Below, piece after piece: positions 17,630-27,571 of a stretch of DNA of 64,000 nucleotides; position 1 is the first letter of the stretch, and every line of letters starts with the position of its first letter. The notes under the pieces are model-generated. The model saw only the letters and a program-made list of their open reading frames with translations. It searched no databases and was not told the DNA's origin. This DNA is from Nitrospirota bacterium (GTDB lineage Bacteria; Nitrospirota; Leptospirillia; Leptospirillales; Leptospirillaceae): NCBI GenBank assembly GCA_021826965.1, contig JAKAYA010000001.1, positions 62,001-126,000 of the forward strand. Reading direction: 5' to 3'. Position numbers and translations under genes: made by a program.

Positions 17630-18661
17630 CTAGTCCCGGATGGACACCTTCTTCAGAACATCCAGTTCCTCGAGCGTTTTGCCTGTCCCCATAACGACTG
17701 TCGTCAGAGGATTGTCGACCGTTACAATGGGCAGATGAATCTCATCCCGGATACGCATATCGAGACCCCGGAGCATCGATCCCCCTCCCGTCAGAACGAT
17801 CCCTCTGTCGATGATGTCCGCGGACAATTCCGGTGGGGTGTTTTCGAGCGTTTTCTGGATAGTCTGAATGATCCTCGCGATCGTGTCCGACAAGGCTTCA
17901 CGAATTTCCTCCTCGGTCACCTTCAGGGTTTTCGGCAAACCATGTACGAGGTCTCTTCCCTTGATCACCATGGACCGGGGTTCATTCTGGGCACATGCCG
18001 AACCAACCTCCATCTTGATCCGTTCACCCATGGCGTCGCCAATCAAGAGATTATGTTTTTTTCGGATGTAGTGGATGATATCCTCGTCCATCTGGTCTCC
18101 TGCAACCTTGATGGATTCACTATATACAATGCCCCCGAGAGAAATCACCGCGATATCCGTCGTCCCTCCACCGATATCGATCACCATGTTGCCCGAAGGC
18201 TCCATGATCGGAAGACCCGCCCCGATCGCTGCTGCCAAAGGCTCCTCGATGAGATAGACCTCGCGAGCCCCGGCCAGTCTGGCCGAATCCTTGACGGCCC
18301 GCTGCTCGACCTGGGATATTCTGGACGGAATGCACACGACCATCCGGGGGCGAACGAAAGTCGATCTCTGATGAACCTGGTTGATAAAGTAGGAGAGCAT
18401 CTGCTGGGTCACGTCCGGGTTGTCGATAACTCCGTTTCGCATGGGACGGACAGCCACGATATTTCCTGGAGTGCGCCCGAGCATCTTTTTGGCTTCATGT
18501 CCGATTGCGAGAATCTGGTCCGTCTTCTGGTCGATTGCCACGATCGACGGCTCATTGATGACGATCCCCTTGCCCCTTACATACACAAGCGTATTGGCCG
18601 TTCCAAGATCGATCGCAAGATCCTGCGACAGAAATCCGAACAAGCTGGCCAGCAAAGACAA
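17630..18661 (-). CDS. mreB: Rod-shape-determining actin homologue MreB
   Basis: Membrane-associated actin-like filament protein, 343 residues. The nucleotide site is seen as DLAIDLGTANTLVYVRGKG (phosphate 1), VIDIGGGTTDIAVISLGG (phosphate 2) and GIVLTGGGSMLRGLD (adenosine). The N-terminal stretch MSLLASLFGFLSQD can serve as the amphipathic membrane helix. The start is TTG at 18661 with GGAGG 5 bases upstream. It precedes mreC, mreD, PBP2 and rodA, the standard shape operon. Confidence 0.98.
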   Translation of the reverse strand: MSLLASLFGFLSQDLAIDLGTANTLVYVRGKGIVINEPSIVAIDQKTDQILAIGHEAKKMLGRTPGNIVAVRPMRNGVIDNPDVTQQMLSYFINQVHQRSTFVRPRMVVCIPSRISQVEQRAVKDSARLAGAREVYLIEEPLAAAIGAGLPIMEPSGNMVIDIGGGTTDIAVISLGGIVYSESIKVAGDQMDEDIIHYIRKKHNLLIGDAMGERIKMEVGSACAQNEPRSMVIKGRDLVHGLPKTLKVTEEEIREALSDTIARIIQTIQKTLENTPPELSADIIDRGIVLTGGGSMLRGLDMRIRDEIHLPIVTVDNPLTTVVMGTGKTLEELDVLKKVSIRD

Positions 18662-18717
18662 TGGAGCCTCCTAAAAAACGATGAATACCTGTTGGACTCG
18701 GGCATGACTATCATCCA

Positions 18718-19167
18718 TCATGCCGTCACTGGTGGACGTTCTTCCTTGACTACCACGCGTGTCTGTGCAAGATCGTCTCCGAGCCTTCTGGCCGACCGCT
18801 GTCCGACCATCAGAAGGAACTCGAGTCCGACGATGCAAACAAAAAGAAAGGGTCCCGCATAAGGGATCAGAGAGAAAAGGAAGGCCCCTCCTATCGTCAG
18901 GTTCCGGACAGTTGACTCGAAGAAGCGGCATGGAGCTTCTTCCTTCCGAAGAACAAGAAGTCCCGTCAGACGCTTTCCCAGGCTCCGTCCTCCTGGTAGC
19001 CCATCTGCGACCAGCAGATAGGTGAATCCTCCTGCATCCCCAACAAGAGGTGCACCCAGCAGTGCACCCACTTTCTCGAAAGCCACCGCCACAAGCAGAT
19101 CGACGAACTTCGAGAGGACCCTGTCAAAAAGGAAGGACCCCCTGTCTGAAATTTCAAGGAATCTCAA
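18718..19167 (-). CDS. RDD family membrane protein
   Basis: 149 residues with three hydrophobic segments. The family signature appears as an Arg near the N-terminus of the first helix (DRVLSKFVDLLVAVAF carries the Asp), the loop GGRSLGKRLTGLLVL after the second, and the final RRLGDDLAQTRVVVKE. RDD proteins may act in transport or in membrane quality control; substrates are largely unknown. The start is TTG at 19167 with GGAG 6 bases upstream. It is located directly upstream of mreB on the same strand. Confidence 0.85.
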   Translation of the reverse strand: MRFLEISDRGSFLFDRVLSKFVDLLVAVAFEKVGALLGAPLVGDAGGFTYLLVADGLPGGRSLGKRLTGLLVLRKEEAPCRFFESTVRNLTIGGAFLFSLIPYAGPFLFVCIVGLEFLLMVGQRSARRLGDDLAQTRVVVKEERPPVTA

Positions 19168-19246
19168 GTCAATCTCCGGGGACGTCCCGAACCGTCTTGC
19201 GGCTCCGGAAGGACTGTACGAAAAAGCTACACATTACAACGTAAAA

Positions 19247-19270
19247 TTGCAATGAAAATCACCATTGCAA
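19247..19270 (-). repeat. 8-bp inverted repeat upstream of the RDD gene
   Basis: TTGCAATG and CATTGCAA separated by 8 bases, 38 bases after the rpe stop. On the minus strand it is followed by TTTT. It could be a weak terminator for rpe or an operator in front of the RDD-mreB genes; the sequence does not decide. Confidence 0.4.
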
Positions 19271-19308
19271 CACGAAAAGAAGAAACGAGTCCGTCCGATA
19301 TCCTGTCC

Positions 19309-20004
19309 TCAGGAAGGCGTCCCCGCAACAGCAGCCGAACGGAGACGGACCACGGACTCCTCGTAGGGAGGATGTCGAAAAATAGCCGTTCCTGCAACCA
19401 GGACATCGGCCCCTGCTTCGACCACTTCGGCTGCCGTGACAGGAGAGATGCCTCCGTCCACTTCAATCCGGAACGACAGACCCCGACCGTTTTCACGCAT
19501 ATGCTTCACCCTTGCAATTTTTTCGCGCATCCCCGAGAGATAGGCTTGTCCACCGAAGCCGGGGTTCACCGTCATAACCAGTACCAGGTCGACCAGATCG
19601 AGAACGTCTTCGAGAAAGGCTGCCGGTGTAGACGGGTTGAGGGCCACCCCCACAGAAAATCCCATTTTTCGAATCCGGTAAAGAAGACGATTCAGGTGAA
19701 CGTCCGACTCTTGATGAACAATGATCCGGTCCACCCCGGCTTCCTTCATGTCGTCGAGGTAGGTATCCGGATGCCAGACCATCAGATGGGCTTCAAGAGG
19801 GATCGAAGAGAAAGTGCGGATGGACTGAATCACTCCGGGACCGAACGTCAGATTGGGAACAAAGTCACCATCCATGACGTCCAGATGAATCAGGTCGGCG
19901 CCAGAAGAGGAAATTTTCGTGACTTCGTCCCCCAGACGGGCGAAATCCGCCGCCAGAAGGGACGGCGCAATCAGAATCTCTTTTTGAATTGACGATCCGT
20001 TCAA
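19309..20004 (-). CDS. rpe: Ribulose-phosphate 3-epimerase
   Basis: TIM-barrel enzyme interconverting ribulose 5-phosphate and xylulose 5-phosphate in the pentose phosphate and Calvin cycles, 231 residues. Signature segments: APSLLAADFARLGDEV, HLDVMDGDFVPNLTFGP (metal-binding His and Asp), LMVWHPD, VMTVNPGFGGQ, and VDGGISPVTAAEVVEAGADVLVAGTAIF. The TTG start overlaps the htpX stop (TTGA). Confidence 0.97.
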   Translation of the reverse strand: MNGSSIQKEILIAPSLLAADFARLGDEVTKISSSGADLIHLDVMDGDFVPNLTFGPGVIQSIRTFSSIPLEAHLMVWHPDTYLDDMKEAGVDRIIVHQESDVHLNRLLYRIRKMGFSVGVALNPSTPAAFLEDVLDLVDLVLVMTVNPGFGGQAYLSGMREKIARVKHMRENGRGLSFRIEVDGGISPVTAAEVVEAGADVLVAGTAIFRHPPYEESVVRLRSAAVAGTPS

Positions 20005-20888
20005 AATGCGTGCCTCACCGGAGACGGAGCGGTGGGAACCATCCGTTCGAGTTTCCGGATGCGATCCTCCGTTCGAGGGTGTGTCGAGAACAAGGATAAA
20101 AGTCCACCTCCCTTGAAAGGTTCCAGTATGAAAAGATGGGCGGTGGAGGGGTTTACATTCATCGGCTCCTGCTCGACCCCTCGCTCAAGCTTTGCCAGAG
20201 CCCGGGCCAGAAAGATCGGGTTTCCGCACAACTTGGCCCCGCCTTCGTCGGCCATGAATTCCCGGGATCGGGAGATCGCCATCTGGATCAGAAAACTGGC
20301 AACCGGTGCCAAAAAAATCATGGCGATATCTCCCAGTCCTCCTCCTTCCCGTTCTTCCCTGTCCCGTCCTCCGAAAATGGCAGCCCACTGGGCCATGTTG
20401 GCAATCATTGTGATCGCTCCGGCGATCGATGCCGCAATTGTTGAAATCAGGGTATCCCGATGGATCACATGGGTCAACTCGTGACCCAGAACACCGGAAA
20501 GCTCTTCCGGTGTCAGCAGGTCCAGGATACCTGTCGTCACCGCAACCGCCGCATGTTCAGGGTTCCTTCCCGTCGCAAAGGCGTTCGGGGATGGATCCTC
20601 GATGATATAGAATTTCGGCACCGGGATATTTCCCCTCCTCGCGAGAGAAACGAGAATGTCGTGCAACTCCCGGAGACGAGGTTGCCCGAGCATGTCGGGC
20701 GTTACTTCCTTCGCCTTGTACATGGACAGGATGATTCGGTCGCTGAACCAATACGATCCGGCGTTAATGGCGATCGAGAACCCCAACGCCAGGATCATTC
20801 CCGCATCGCCACCCCAGTGTTTTCCAAGAAACAGGAGCACTCCCGTCAACGCACCAAGAAAAAGCACGGATTTCATTGAATTGATCAT
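20001..20888 (-). CDS. htpX: Membrane zinc metalloprotease HtpX
   Basis: M48 family membrane protease for quality control of inner-membrane proteins, about 295 residues. Two N-terminal membrane segments (residues about 6-25 and 30-50), the zinc site HELTH (GVLGHELTHVIHRD), two more hydrophobic segments, and the third ligand region SREFMADEGGAKL. The start is ATG at 20888 behind GGGG; the frame extends to 20939 without a start preceded by a better site. It lies between fmt and rpe. Confidence 0.95.
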   Translation of the reverse strand: MINSMKSVLFLGALTGVLLFLGKHWGGDAGMILALGFSIAINAGSYWFSDRIILSMYKAKEVTPDMLGQPRLRELHDILVSLARRGNIPVPKFYIIEDPSPNAFATGRNPEHAAVAVTTGILDLLTPEELSGVLGHELTHVIHRDTLISTIAASIAGAITMIANMAQWAAIFGGRDREEREGGGLGDIAMIFLAPVASFLIQMAISRSREFMADEGGAKLCGNPIFLARALAKLERGVEQEPMNVNPSTAHLFILEPFKGGGLLSLFSTHPRTEDRIRKLERMVPTAPSPVRHAF

Positions 20889-20940
20889 GACACCCCTATC
20901 CCCCCGAAAAACGCTTTTGATTGTCCGGAATCCGAGCAAT

Positions 20941-21900
20941 TCACGTCGAATTCAGGACCGTTCCCGGAAAAAAACGGTGCCCCCTCAAGAATTCCTTTGA
21001 AAGCATGACTTTTCCCCCCGACTTCTGAATTTCCCGAACACAATAGACGCCATCGCCACAGTTCACGAGAATCTCCAGATCCGGTCCTTCCCATACCATC
21101 CCCGGTGTGCCGGCTCTCATGTTCCCTCTGTCCCAGACGAAACCGGAGTGAATCTTGAGCGTTCCAGCTACCGATTCGCAAAAGGTTCCGGGCCAAGGGT
21201 TCATAGCCCGTACGTGACGGTCGACCCCTTCTGCGGTCCATGTGAAATCCAGTTTTCCGACCTCCTTGCGGATCAACGGAGCCATCGATCCTTCGCCAGT
21301 CTGAGAAACCGGATGGAGAACGCCTGAAAGATACTCCTGGAGCTTTTCCAGAAGAAAGGGTGGGCCTTGCTCCATCATTTTTTCTGTCAGGGAAGTTGTC
21401 GTTTCCCCCGGGTCCACCGGTATCGACCAACGATCCAGAATCGGTCCCGTGTCCATTCCTTCATCCATCTTCATCAATGTCATTCCCGTAACGGGAAAGC
21501 CTTTCAGAATCGCCCACTGGATCGGAGAGGCGCCGCGCAGTTCCGGCAAAAGGGATGCATGGACGTTCAGACAGCCGAAACGGGGGAAATCGAGCATCCC
21601 TTTGGGAAGAATCTTACCATAAGCTACAACAACAATGACATCGGGAGACCAGTCTCGCAAGGTTTTCCAGTCTTCCGCCTTTTTAAGGGAATCGGGAGTC
21701 AAAACGGGAATCCGGTGATTTTCCGCCGCGGTCCGGACGGGTGAAGGAGCCAGATTGTATCCCCTGCCAGCCGGTTTGTCCGGACGGGTCACAACACCGA
21801 CAACAGGGTATCCTCTCCGGACCAGCCCTTCAAGGAACGGGACAGCAATCCGGGGGGTTCCCATGAATGCCACGCGAAATCGGCTTGGATCAAAAGACAT
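20941..21900 (-). CDS. fmt: Methionyl-tRNA formyltransferase
   Basis: Formylates initiator Met-tRNA with 10-formyl-THF. It has 319 residues. Start FRVAFMGTPRIAVPFLEGL, then TRPDKPAGRG, GCLNVHASLLPELRGASPIQWAIL (Asn, His and the SLLP loop of the active site), and MDEGMDTGPIL. The C-terminal tRNA-binding domain follows from about residue 210. It overlaps the def stop by 11 bases; def and fmt form the usual pair. Confidence 0.97.
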   Translation of the reverse strand: MSFDPSRFRVAFMGTPRIAVPFLEGLVRRGYPVVGVVTRPDKPAGRGYNLAPSPVRTAAENHRIPVLTPDSLKKAEDWKTLRDWSPDVIVVVAYGKILPKGMLDFPRFGCLNVHASLLPELRGASPIQWAILKGFPVTGMTLMKMDEGMDTGPILDRWSIPVDPGETTTSLTEKMMEQGPPFLLEKLQEYLSGVLHPVSQTGEGSMAPLIRKEVGKLDFTWTAEGVDRHVRAMNPWPGTFCESVAGTLKIHSGFVWDRGNMRAGTPGMVWEGPDLEILVNCGDGVYCVREIQKSGGKVMLSKEFLRGHRFFPGTVLNST

Positions 21901-22423
21901 TCTTGCCCTTTCTCCCGTCCTTTTCGATCGCCCGGATTTCCTTACGGAGCCGAATCTTGTCCCAACGGGTCATCCGTTCGGACAACAGAACCCCTTCCAG
22001 ATGGTCCATTTCATGTTGAATCAGACGGGCGAAAAGTCCTTCTCCTTCCAGAACCAACTCCTTACCGTCCATATCGATACCCTTGACTTCGATACGGAAG
22101 GCCCGTTCGACGGGTACAAAAATGCCCGGAAAGCTGAGACATCCTTCTTCTCCGGTCATGGAACCTTCTTTTGCGGAAATGACCGGGTTTATAACCGTCA
22201 CAGGGGTTCGTCCCCCCGGATCGGCTCTACGGTTCATGTCAAAAACAAAAAATCGCTGGTTGCATCCTACCTGTGGTGCGGCAATCCCGATGCCCGGCAC
22301 TATGTAAAGAAGTTCAAACATACCCTGGACGAGATCCACCATTTTCTGGTCGATCCGGGTTACCTCCGTCGACTTGACCGAAAGTCTCGGATCGCCATAA
22401 GATAAAATCCTGTTCGGTTTCAA
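21890..22423 (-). CDS. def: Peptide deformylase
   Basis: Iron or zinc enzyme removing the N-formyl group from nascent proteins, 177 residues. The three family motifs are visible: GIGIAAPQVG (motif 1), EEGCLSFPG (motif 2 with the metal Cys), and IQHEMDHLEGVL (motif 3, HEMDH, with two metal His and the catalytic Glu). It overlaps the upstream small gene by an ATGA. Confidence 0.97.
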   Translation of the reverse strand: MKPNRILSYGDPRLSVKSTEVTRIDQKMVDLVQGMFELLYIVPGIGIAAPQVGCNQRFFVFDMNRRADPGGRTPVTVINPVISAKEGSMTGEEGCLSFPGIFVPVERAFRIEVKGIDMDGKELVLEGEGLFARLIQHEMDHLEGVLLSERMTRWDKIRLRKEIRAIEKDGRKGKNVF

Positions 22424-22848
22424 TTGTCCGTTCCCTGTCTTTTCCCCATACGATCAACCCCGTTTTCCGGCATCTCCGAAGACTCTTTCGACAATACACG
22501 GATTCGGAAGACTTTTTCGTCTCCAAATTCATACTGATCCGGATGAGCAAAACGAAAGGTGACACGATGCCATCCCGGGGGCAAATGATCGATCACAATC
22601 CGAATCGGCGAATTCCCTTCGAGGCTTCTCACGACAAGTTTGACCCCGTCCAGACGGACACCAACGAGACTCCGCGGATGGTTTTTGATGACGAAAACAG
22701 CTTTCCGCCCATGAAGATCAAAAAGCTTGACCATGATGCCCTTGGGAACAGGGTTGTCTTTCTGGGAGGCGGCCTCCGCGGAAAACAAACCCAGGATGGA
22801 CTCCAAAAAGAAAAAACAGATCATCAGGAACCGGCATCGACCATCCAT
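22420..22848 (-). CDS. Small exported protein of unknown function
   Basis: 142 residues. The N-terminus has Arg residues followed by a hydrophobic stretch and SAEAASQ, a plausible signal peptide cut near residue 27. The mature part looks beta-rich, with KAVFVIKNHPRSLVGV, IRIVIDHLPPGWHRVTFRF and a hydrophilic tail. I know no family for it. The start at 22848 has GAGG about 10 bases upstream and keeps the charged n-region; an ATG at 22824 would overlap the esterase stop but weakens the signal. Coupled to def. Confidence 0.72.
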   Translation of the reverse strand: MDGRCRFLMICFFFLESILGLFSAEAASQKDNPVPKGIMVKLFDLHGRKAVFVIKNHPRSLVGVRLDGVKLVVRSLEGNSPIRIVIDHLPPGWHRVTFRFAHPDQYEFGDEKVFRIRVLSKESSEMPENGVDRMGKRQGTDN

Positions 22849-23519
22849 CGATGAATTGCCTCAATCTCTTTCAGTGTCAACGTATGCCCTTCCGGATGGG
22901 AAAACCATTCTCCCTTCCATCCCAGACGGGAAAATCCATGAAAACTTTTTTCCCCCAGACCGTAAGGTACGACCGGATCCTCCGTTCCGTGACCCATGAA
23001 GAGATTCTGACCGTTCTTTCCGATCCAGCGCTCTTTCAGAGAGTCCGGGTCGGGGTCATATGTCGACAACGCCAGAATTCCTCCCAATTTCCCGGTGATT
23101 CTGAGGCCCGCCTGCAAACAGACAAGGCCTCCCTGGGAAAACCCCGCGAGAAAAATCTTCTCCAGAGGAACACCCTTCTCTTCTTCGGACCGAACCCATT
23201 TCAGGAGTTGATCTGCAGAACGGTTCATGCCATCCCAGTCCGGATCCTTTTCAATACGCGGGGAAACGATGTCATACCAGGCTCTCATCCGCATTCCCTG
23301 ATTGATTTTCACCGGACGAACCGGGGCGTTTGGAAGCAAAAAACGGAGAGAGTCTTTACCGGAAAACCCAAGATACGGGAGAATCCCTGCCAGATCCTGA
23401 CAGTCGGCTCCCAGCCCATGCAACAGGAAAACGGTTCCCGAAAAGGGGGAGGGAAGAAATTGCTCCAAACCTCCTTCCGGACCAAAGTCAAAAGAAATAC
23501 GGTCTCCCATTTCAGACAT
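22824..23519 (-). CDS. Alpha/beta hydrolase, carboxylesterase type
   Basis: Cytoplasmic serine hydrolase of the phospholipase/carboxylesterase (EstB-like) family, about 231 residues. The nucleophile is in GFSQGG; the oxyanion region is [13 protein letters not shown]; the acid is in [13 protein letters not shown]; the His is in HPEGHTL. Three ATGs (23528, 23519, 23510) are possible; GGAGAG lies just upstream of 23519. It overlaps the stop of the DUF255 gene at 23512, so the two are coupled. The natural ester substrate is unknown. Confidence 0.85.
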   Translation of the reverse strand: MSEMGDRISFDFGPEGGLEQFLPSPFSGTVFLLHGLGADCQDLAGILPYLGFSGKDSLRFLLPNAPVRPVKINQGMRMRAWYDIVSPRIEKDPDWDGMNRSADQLLKWVRSEEEKGVPLEKIFLAGFSQGGLVCLQAGLRITGKLGGILALSTYDPDPDSLKERWIGKNGQNLFMGHGTEDPVVPYGLGEKSFHGFSRLGWKGEWFSHPEGHTLTLKEIEAIHRWMVDAGS

Positions 23520-25581
23520 TCTCTCCATAAGACGAGGTTTTTGCAGCAAGCCCCGCCCGGAGACTTTCAAACGTGTCCACAGGAGGCAAGCAGACCGTCC
23601 CCCGACAAATCCATCCGGTCGTTCGATTTTCCGGAAAATGTTTTCTCATCCCCTCCGGCAAGAGGATGGACTGTCGGATCGCTTCCGTCAGATCGATCAC
23701 AAAAGACTCCGGATCCATCTCCTGCTCGATTTTCCCTTTCCAGTCCTTTGCCTGGGGTCCCGAGAGAAGAAGCACCGGCTGAGAAGCGGAATACGTTTCC
23801 AGGGCAGCAGTCATCGTCGTGTAACCGGCAGGTTGCTCTTTCATCTGGGAAAAATAGAGTCGAAGACTCCGATCCGCGGCCGTATGGTATGGAAGGTGGC
23901 CTGTCAGATTCCCCAGCCAAAGAAGAGCCTGGGTCGCGACAGCGTTTCCCGAGGGAAGGGCTCCGTCGTGCCCGTTTTTTGGACGATGGATCAAAGTTTC
24001 ATGATGTTTTCCTGTAAAGTAAAAACCGCCGGTCTCTTCGTCTTGAAATTCCTCGAGAAGAATGTCCGCGATTTTTGTCGAAAAATCAAGGTCTTCCGGA
24101 CGAAAATCAACTCTCAGAGACTCAAGGACAGCCGAAAGAAGAAAGGCATAATCGTCAAGATACGCCGGAAGCGGATGCTCTTTTTCCGAAAAAACAGCCA
24201 TGAGTGACCCATTTTTCCACATCCGTCTGCCGATAAAATCAATGGCCTTCCGACCGGCCGCGACCCATTCGTCTTTTCCGAAAAGACGGCCTGCATAAAG
24301 AAGAGCTTTCGCCATCAACGCGTTCCATGAGGCAAGGATCTTGTCGTCCAAGCCAGGTCTCACCCGTGAAGACCGGTAGTCAAACAGTTTTTGCCGGGAA
24401 GACTTTATCCGACTTTCAATTTCGGCTTCTTCAAGACCAAACTTCCTTGAAAGATCACCGATTGAACGTGCTTCGTGAAGATGCCAGGCATGCCCCTCGA
24501 AATTTGGGGGTCCGGAAAGCCCATAGTACTCGGAAGCTATACGAAACTCCCCATCGGTAAGAACGCGCCTGACCTCCTCAACCTGAAACACGTAAAAACG
24601 GCCTTCTTCTCCTTCAGAATCGGCATCCAGAGAAGAATAAAAAACTCCTTCGGCCGAGCGCATCTCCCGGAATAACCATTCGACAAGTTCTTCCGCGGTC
24701 CTGGAAAAAAGAGAATTTTGGGAAACCCTGGCCGCCAGTGCCAATGATTCAAGAAGGAGAGCATTGTCGTAAAGCATTTTCTCGAAATGAGGGATCAACC
24801 ATCGATCGTCCACGCTATATCGGGCGAATCCACCCCCTATATGATCCCATATTCCTCCGGCCTTCATTCGGGACAGGGTCAATGCCGCCATGTGAACCGC
24901 CGAGGAATCCTCCTGCCTCTGGTAACGGCGCAGAAGATACGAAAGGTCCATTGCGTGCGGGAATTTCGGAGCCCCTCCGAACCCACCATATTCCGGATCA
25001 AACCGGGATTTCAGACTGTTCACGAGAGCATCAGACGGCGACAAGTCCAGTTCGACTTCCCCCGTCTTGGCAACCGGGTTGGTTTGCCCGAGATATTGCA
25101 ATATCGGGTGATCTGTTTTTCCAAGTTCTTCCCGATGATCCCGGTAGAAATCACGAATCTGCTCGAGCACCTGTACGAATCCGGGAAGACCGAACCGTGG
25201 TTGGGCCGGGAAATACGTTCCTCCGGCAAAGGGGACTTGAGTTGGGGTCAAGAACATCGTCAATGGCCACCCCCCGTTCCGCCGGGTAATCATCGTATGC
25301 GCCATCTGATAAATCTGGTCCAGGTCCGGACGCTCTTCCCGATCGACCTTGATGTTGACGAAAAACGCATTCATCACCCCTGCGACTGCAGGGTTTTCGA
25401 AGGATTCATGCGCCATGACATGACACCAGTGACATGCGGCATATCCGATCGACAGAAGTACTGGCTTTTCTTCCTGACGGGCCCTCTCAAAAGCCTCCGG
25501 TCCCCATGGATACCAGTCCACAGGGTTATGTGCATGCTGTCTCAGGTAGGGACTTGTTTCCTCTTTCAGCCGGTTTGCCAC
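23512..25581 (-). CDS. DUF255 thioredoxin-fold protein (YyaL/SPATA20 family)
   Basis: Protein of 689 residues combining an N-terminal thioredoxin-like domain (about 1-165) with a C-terminal alpha/alpha barrel like those of glycosidases and epimerases. The start of the family is clear: [25 protein letters not shown], then the redox-type motif CHWCHVM and DREERPDL. The GTG start at 25581 follows AAGGGGG; the frame runs 34 codons further without a site. The function is not established in this family; a redox or sugar-related role has been proposed. Neighbours trxB and the cysteine-paired propeller fit a thiol-redox theme. Confidence 0.9.
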   Translation of the reverse strand: MANRLKEETSPYLRQHAHNPVDWYPWGPEAFERARQEEKPVLLSIGYAACHWCHVMAHESFENPAVAGVMNAFFVNIKVDREERPDLDQIYQMAHTMITRRNGGWPLTMFLTPTQVPFAGGTYFPAQPRFGLPGFVQVLEQIRDFYRDHREELGKTDHPILQYLGQTNPVAKTGEVELDLSPSDALVNSLKSRFDPEYGGFGGAPKFPHAMDLSYLLRRYQRQEDSSAVHMAALTLSRMKAGGIWDHIGGGFARYSVDDRWLIPHFEKMLYDNALLLESLALAARVSQNSLFSRTAEELVEWLFREMRSAEGVFYSSLDADSEGEEGRFYVFQVEEVRRVLTDGEFRIASEYYGLSGPPNFEGHAWHLHEARSIGDLSRKFGLEEAEIESRIKSSRQKLFDYRSSRVRPGLDDKILASWNALMAKALLYAGRLFGKDEWVAAGRKAIDFIGRRMWKNGSLMAVFSEKEHPLPAYLDDYAFLLSAVLESLRVDFRPEDLDFSTKIADILLEEFQDEETGGFYFTGKHHETLIHRPKNGHDGALPSGNAVATQALLWLGNLTGHLPYHTAADRSLRLYFSQMKEQPAGYTTMTAALETYSASQPVLLLSGPQAKDWKGKIEQEMDPESFVIDLTEAIRQSILLPEGMRKHFPENRTTGWICRGTVCLPPVDTFESLRAGLAAKTSSYGENV

Positions 25582-25834
25582 GATGCCCCCTTTACGAAAT
25601 AGGATTTCCACCGGCAGATGATCCGATGGGCTCCATGGAACAGAGCTTTTTTCGCAATTGAAATAAAACTGTTGTATATCCAATGTATGTCAAACGGATC
25701 AGACCCGTCAAAATAAGGCTCATCAATGATCAGACGATGCTCTTGTAACAAACTGGACACGCAAAGGAAGGTCTTCCGGACAAAACCCTCCGTCCGGAAG
25801 ACAGGGAAGAACAGCAAGACAGGCGGTAGAGAGT
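25582..25834 (-). promoter_or_regulatory. Intergenic region with a candidate -35 box
   Basis: On the minus strand TTGACA (near 25686-25691) precedes an AT-rich stretch with TATACA and TTTTAT, a possible promoter for the DUF255-esterase-def group, though no -10 sits at ideal spacing. The region also contains the inverted repeat listed at 25771-25802. Confidence 0.35.
25771..25802 (-). terminator. 11-bp hairpin after the beta-propeller gene
   Basis: GTCTTCCGGAC and its exact complement GTCCGGAAGAC, loop of 10 bases, 33 bases after the propeller stop. On the minus strand it is followed by a modest pyrimidine-rich stretch (CTTCCTTTGC) rather than a clean T-run. Confidence 0.55.
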
Positions 25835-27046
25835 CTAGTGGGAGACTTCCTGATGGTATTCTTTATGATACAGCGTTTCACTTCGCCTAAAAGCGATCGT
25901 CTGGTAGCAGCTGACAGAGATTTTTGGACGCGGACCGGAGCAACGTCCGGCTCCCAGATGAAACAGGACAACCTGATCCGAATTCTGGAGTGTCATCCAG
26001 TATTCTCCGTTTCGCCCTTCCGCCAATCCGGAGGGCTTTCCACCGTCAAGCGCAAGAATCTTCAAATCCGTACAGGCTGAAACCGAGGTCCCGTCACCCC
26101 GGAGACAATTCTCCGATAGCCGGATTTTTCCCACATGCAAAAGTGTTCCTTTTGCCAGAAGAATGAGTTCTCCCTTATGATTCACCGCAATCGAAACCGC
26201 ACGGCCGATTCCTTTTTCCATGTTCAGAAAAACGAACGAAATCCCTGTCGTTCCCGTCTTCATGACCGACACGATCCGTCCGCCCTTTAGCAAAAAGGCC
26301 ACCTTGTCACCTCCGATAAAAACCGGAGAGAAAGGACGGAGTTTTTCGTTTTCGGAATGCAACGGGATCGGAACCTCCCGAATACAAGTTGTCGCAATAC
26401 ATCCTTTGGGGATAAAAGCCAAGCGGTCTCTGTTTTTTTCCGTGACCCACAGGCCCTTTCCGGGGTCGACCGTCACACCGGAAGGGGCAGCGCCTCTGGA
26501 CGGAAGGTCGATCGATTTCATGCAGGATCTCCCGAAGCATCCGGCGGGGATCATCGAAATCTGATCCGCCAGCTGTTCGGTGATCCAAACGGTGTGCGTA
26601 AGGGGCTCGACCGTTCCGGAAGACGGATACGACGGACTGCGCGGAAGAACGATTGTCCTGAGGCAACCGGACGCATAGCAACCAGAAGGAACAAAGATGA
26701 CCCGATCCGCCAGACGGAGGAGCACAAAGGCACCACCGCGAGGCAATCCAATTACCTGCCCGGGGTCCGACAAAGGTATTTTCAGATGAAGAAAGGTCGC
26801 ACATTCCTGTTTGACACAGGAGGGAGGAATGACATAAATACCATTTTTCAAAAGGGATGTGAGATAGATCTGTCCTCTGCCGTCTTTTCCAATCCCCCTG
26901 AAACCGTATTCGGATATTGGTATTTTCAGAGTCTGATAGTTGTCCTTGGCCAATAAGGGTTCTGCAGAGAACGAAACGGACGGAAAAAGGACCGCCGGAA
27001 AGAGTCCGAGCAGGTACAACAAAAAGGTCCTTATATCAAAAACCAT
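25835..27046 (-). CDS. Exported beta-propeller with one cysteine pair per blade
   Basis: 403 residues, signal peptide at about 1-28 (hydrophobic core then VSFSAEP). The mature part is made of repeats of 46-47 residues, each carrying a small cysteine pair: Cys-x4-Cys at about 78/83, 124/129, 171/176 and 217/222, typically as VPSGCYASGCLRTIVLP. Two later pairs with ten residues between occur at about 315/326 and 370/381. Other blade features (SGVTVDPGKGLWVTEKNRDRL) resemble streptogramin-lyase/NHL-type propellers. No catalytic site is recognised. The ATG at 27046 has AAGGA 6 bases upstream. It follows the DUF1499-like gene by 13-15 bases. Confidence 0.75.
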   Translation of the reverse strand: MVFDIRTFLLYLLGLFPAVLFPSVSFSAEPLLAKDNYQTLKIPISEYGFRGIGKDGRGQIYLTSLLKNGIYVIPPSCVKQECATFLHLKIPLSDPGQVIGLPRGGAFVLLRLADRVIFVPSGCYASGCLRTIVLPRSPSYPSSGTVEPLTHTVWITEQLADQISMIPAGCFGRSCMKSIDLPSRGAAPSGVTVDPGKGLWVTEKNRDRLAFIPKGCIATTCIREVPIPLHSENEKLRPFSPVFIGGDKVAFLLKGGRIVSVMKTGTTGISFVFLNMEKGIGRAVSIAVNHKGELILLAKGTLLHVGKIRLSENCLRGDGTSVSACTDLKILALDGGKPSGLAEGRNGEYWMTLQNSDQVVLFHLGAGRCSGPRPKISVSCYQTIAFRRSETLYHKEYHQEVSH

Positions 27047-27061
27047 CACAGATCCTTTCGA

Positions 27062-27571
27062 TCAGGCAGGTGGATGAATGGCGATCTGGTTCTCTATCGC
27101 ATGGTACAATCGGAGAATCGTATTTCGCGTCGCACCAAAGTCGGCGTGCGAAGAATCGGAATCTGCCTTCGCCCTGACAAGTATTCCGAATTTGTCCGGC
27201 ACCATTGTCAACGTCAATCGTTCCGGTGAACGCCAGAAATTTCCCGGAACACGGATACGAAGTGTTTCCACCCTGCCCTTGAGGGGACCGCTGTCCGATT
27301 GAACCGACCAGGTCTCAAAATGTTTGATCCCGGCCAAGATGTCTTCCCGTACACGGGACGGTTCTCCCATATACTCCTTTGCACTCACCTCCGGCAGGGG
27401 GTAGCCGGAGCCGGTCCAGGCGGAATGCATCGTCAGGTAGACGCTCATGCGACTCCAGGGTCCAGGTGGACTGAAGAAACTGGCGTTGTTTGCGATCAGG
27501 TCTCCAAAGAAATAGACCAGACCTCCCAGAACAATGATCCCGAAAAGTGTTGCCGCCACACGCGATTTCAT
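27062..27571 (-). CDS. DUF1499-like membrane-anchored protein
   Basis: 169 residues with one N-terminal hydrophobic segment (about 8-26) and a periplasmic or cytoplasmic remainder. The C-terminal part, ILVRAKADSDSSHADFGATRN followed by a terminal helix, follows the pattern of DUF1499 proteins, which carry a conserved (S)-D-F-G-x-N/R-R motif. Function unknown. It overlaps the trxB stop by an ATGA and is followed closely by the propeller gene, so it belongs to the trxB transcript. Confidence 0.65.
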   Translation of the reverse strand: MKSRVAATLFGIIVLGGLVYFFGDLIANNASFFSPPGPWSRMSVYLTMHSAWTGSGYPLPEVSAKEYMGEPSRVREDILAGIKHFETWSVQSDSGPLKGRVETLRIRVPGNFWRSPERLTLTMVPDKFGILVRAKADSDSSHADFGATRNTILRLYHAIENQIAIHPPA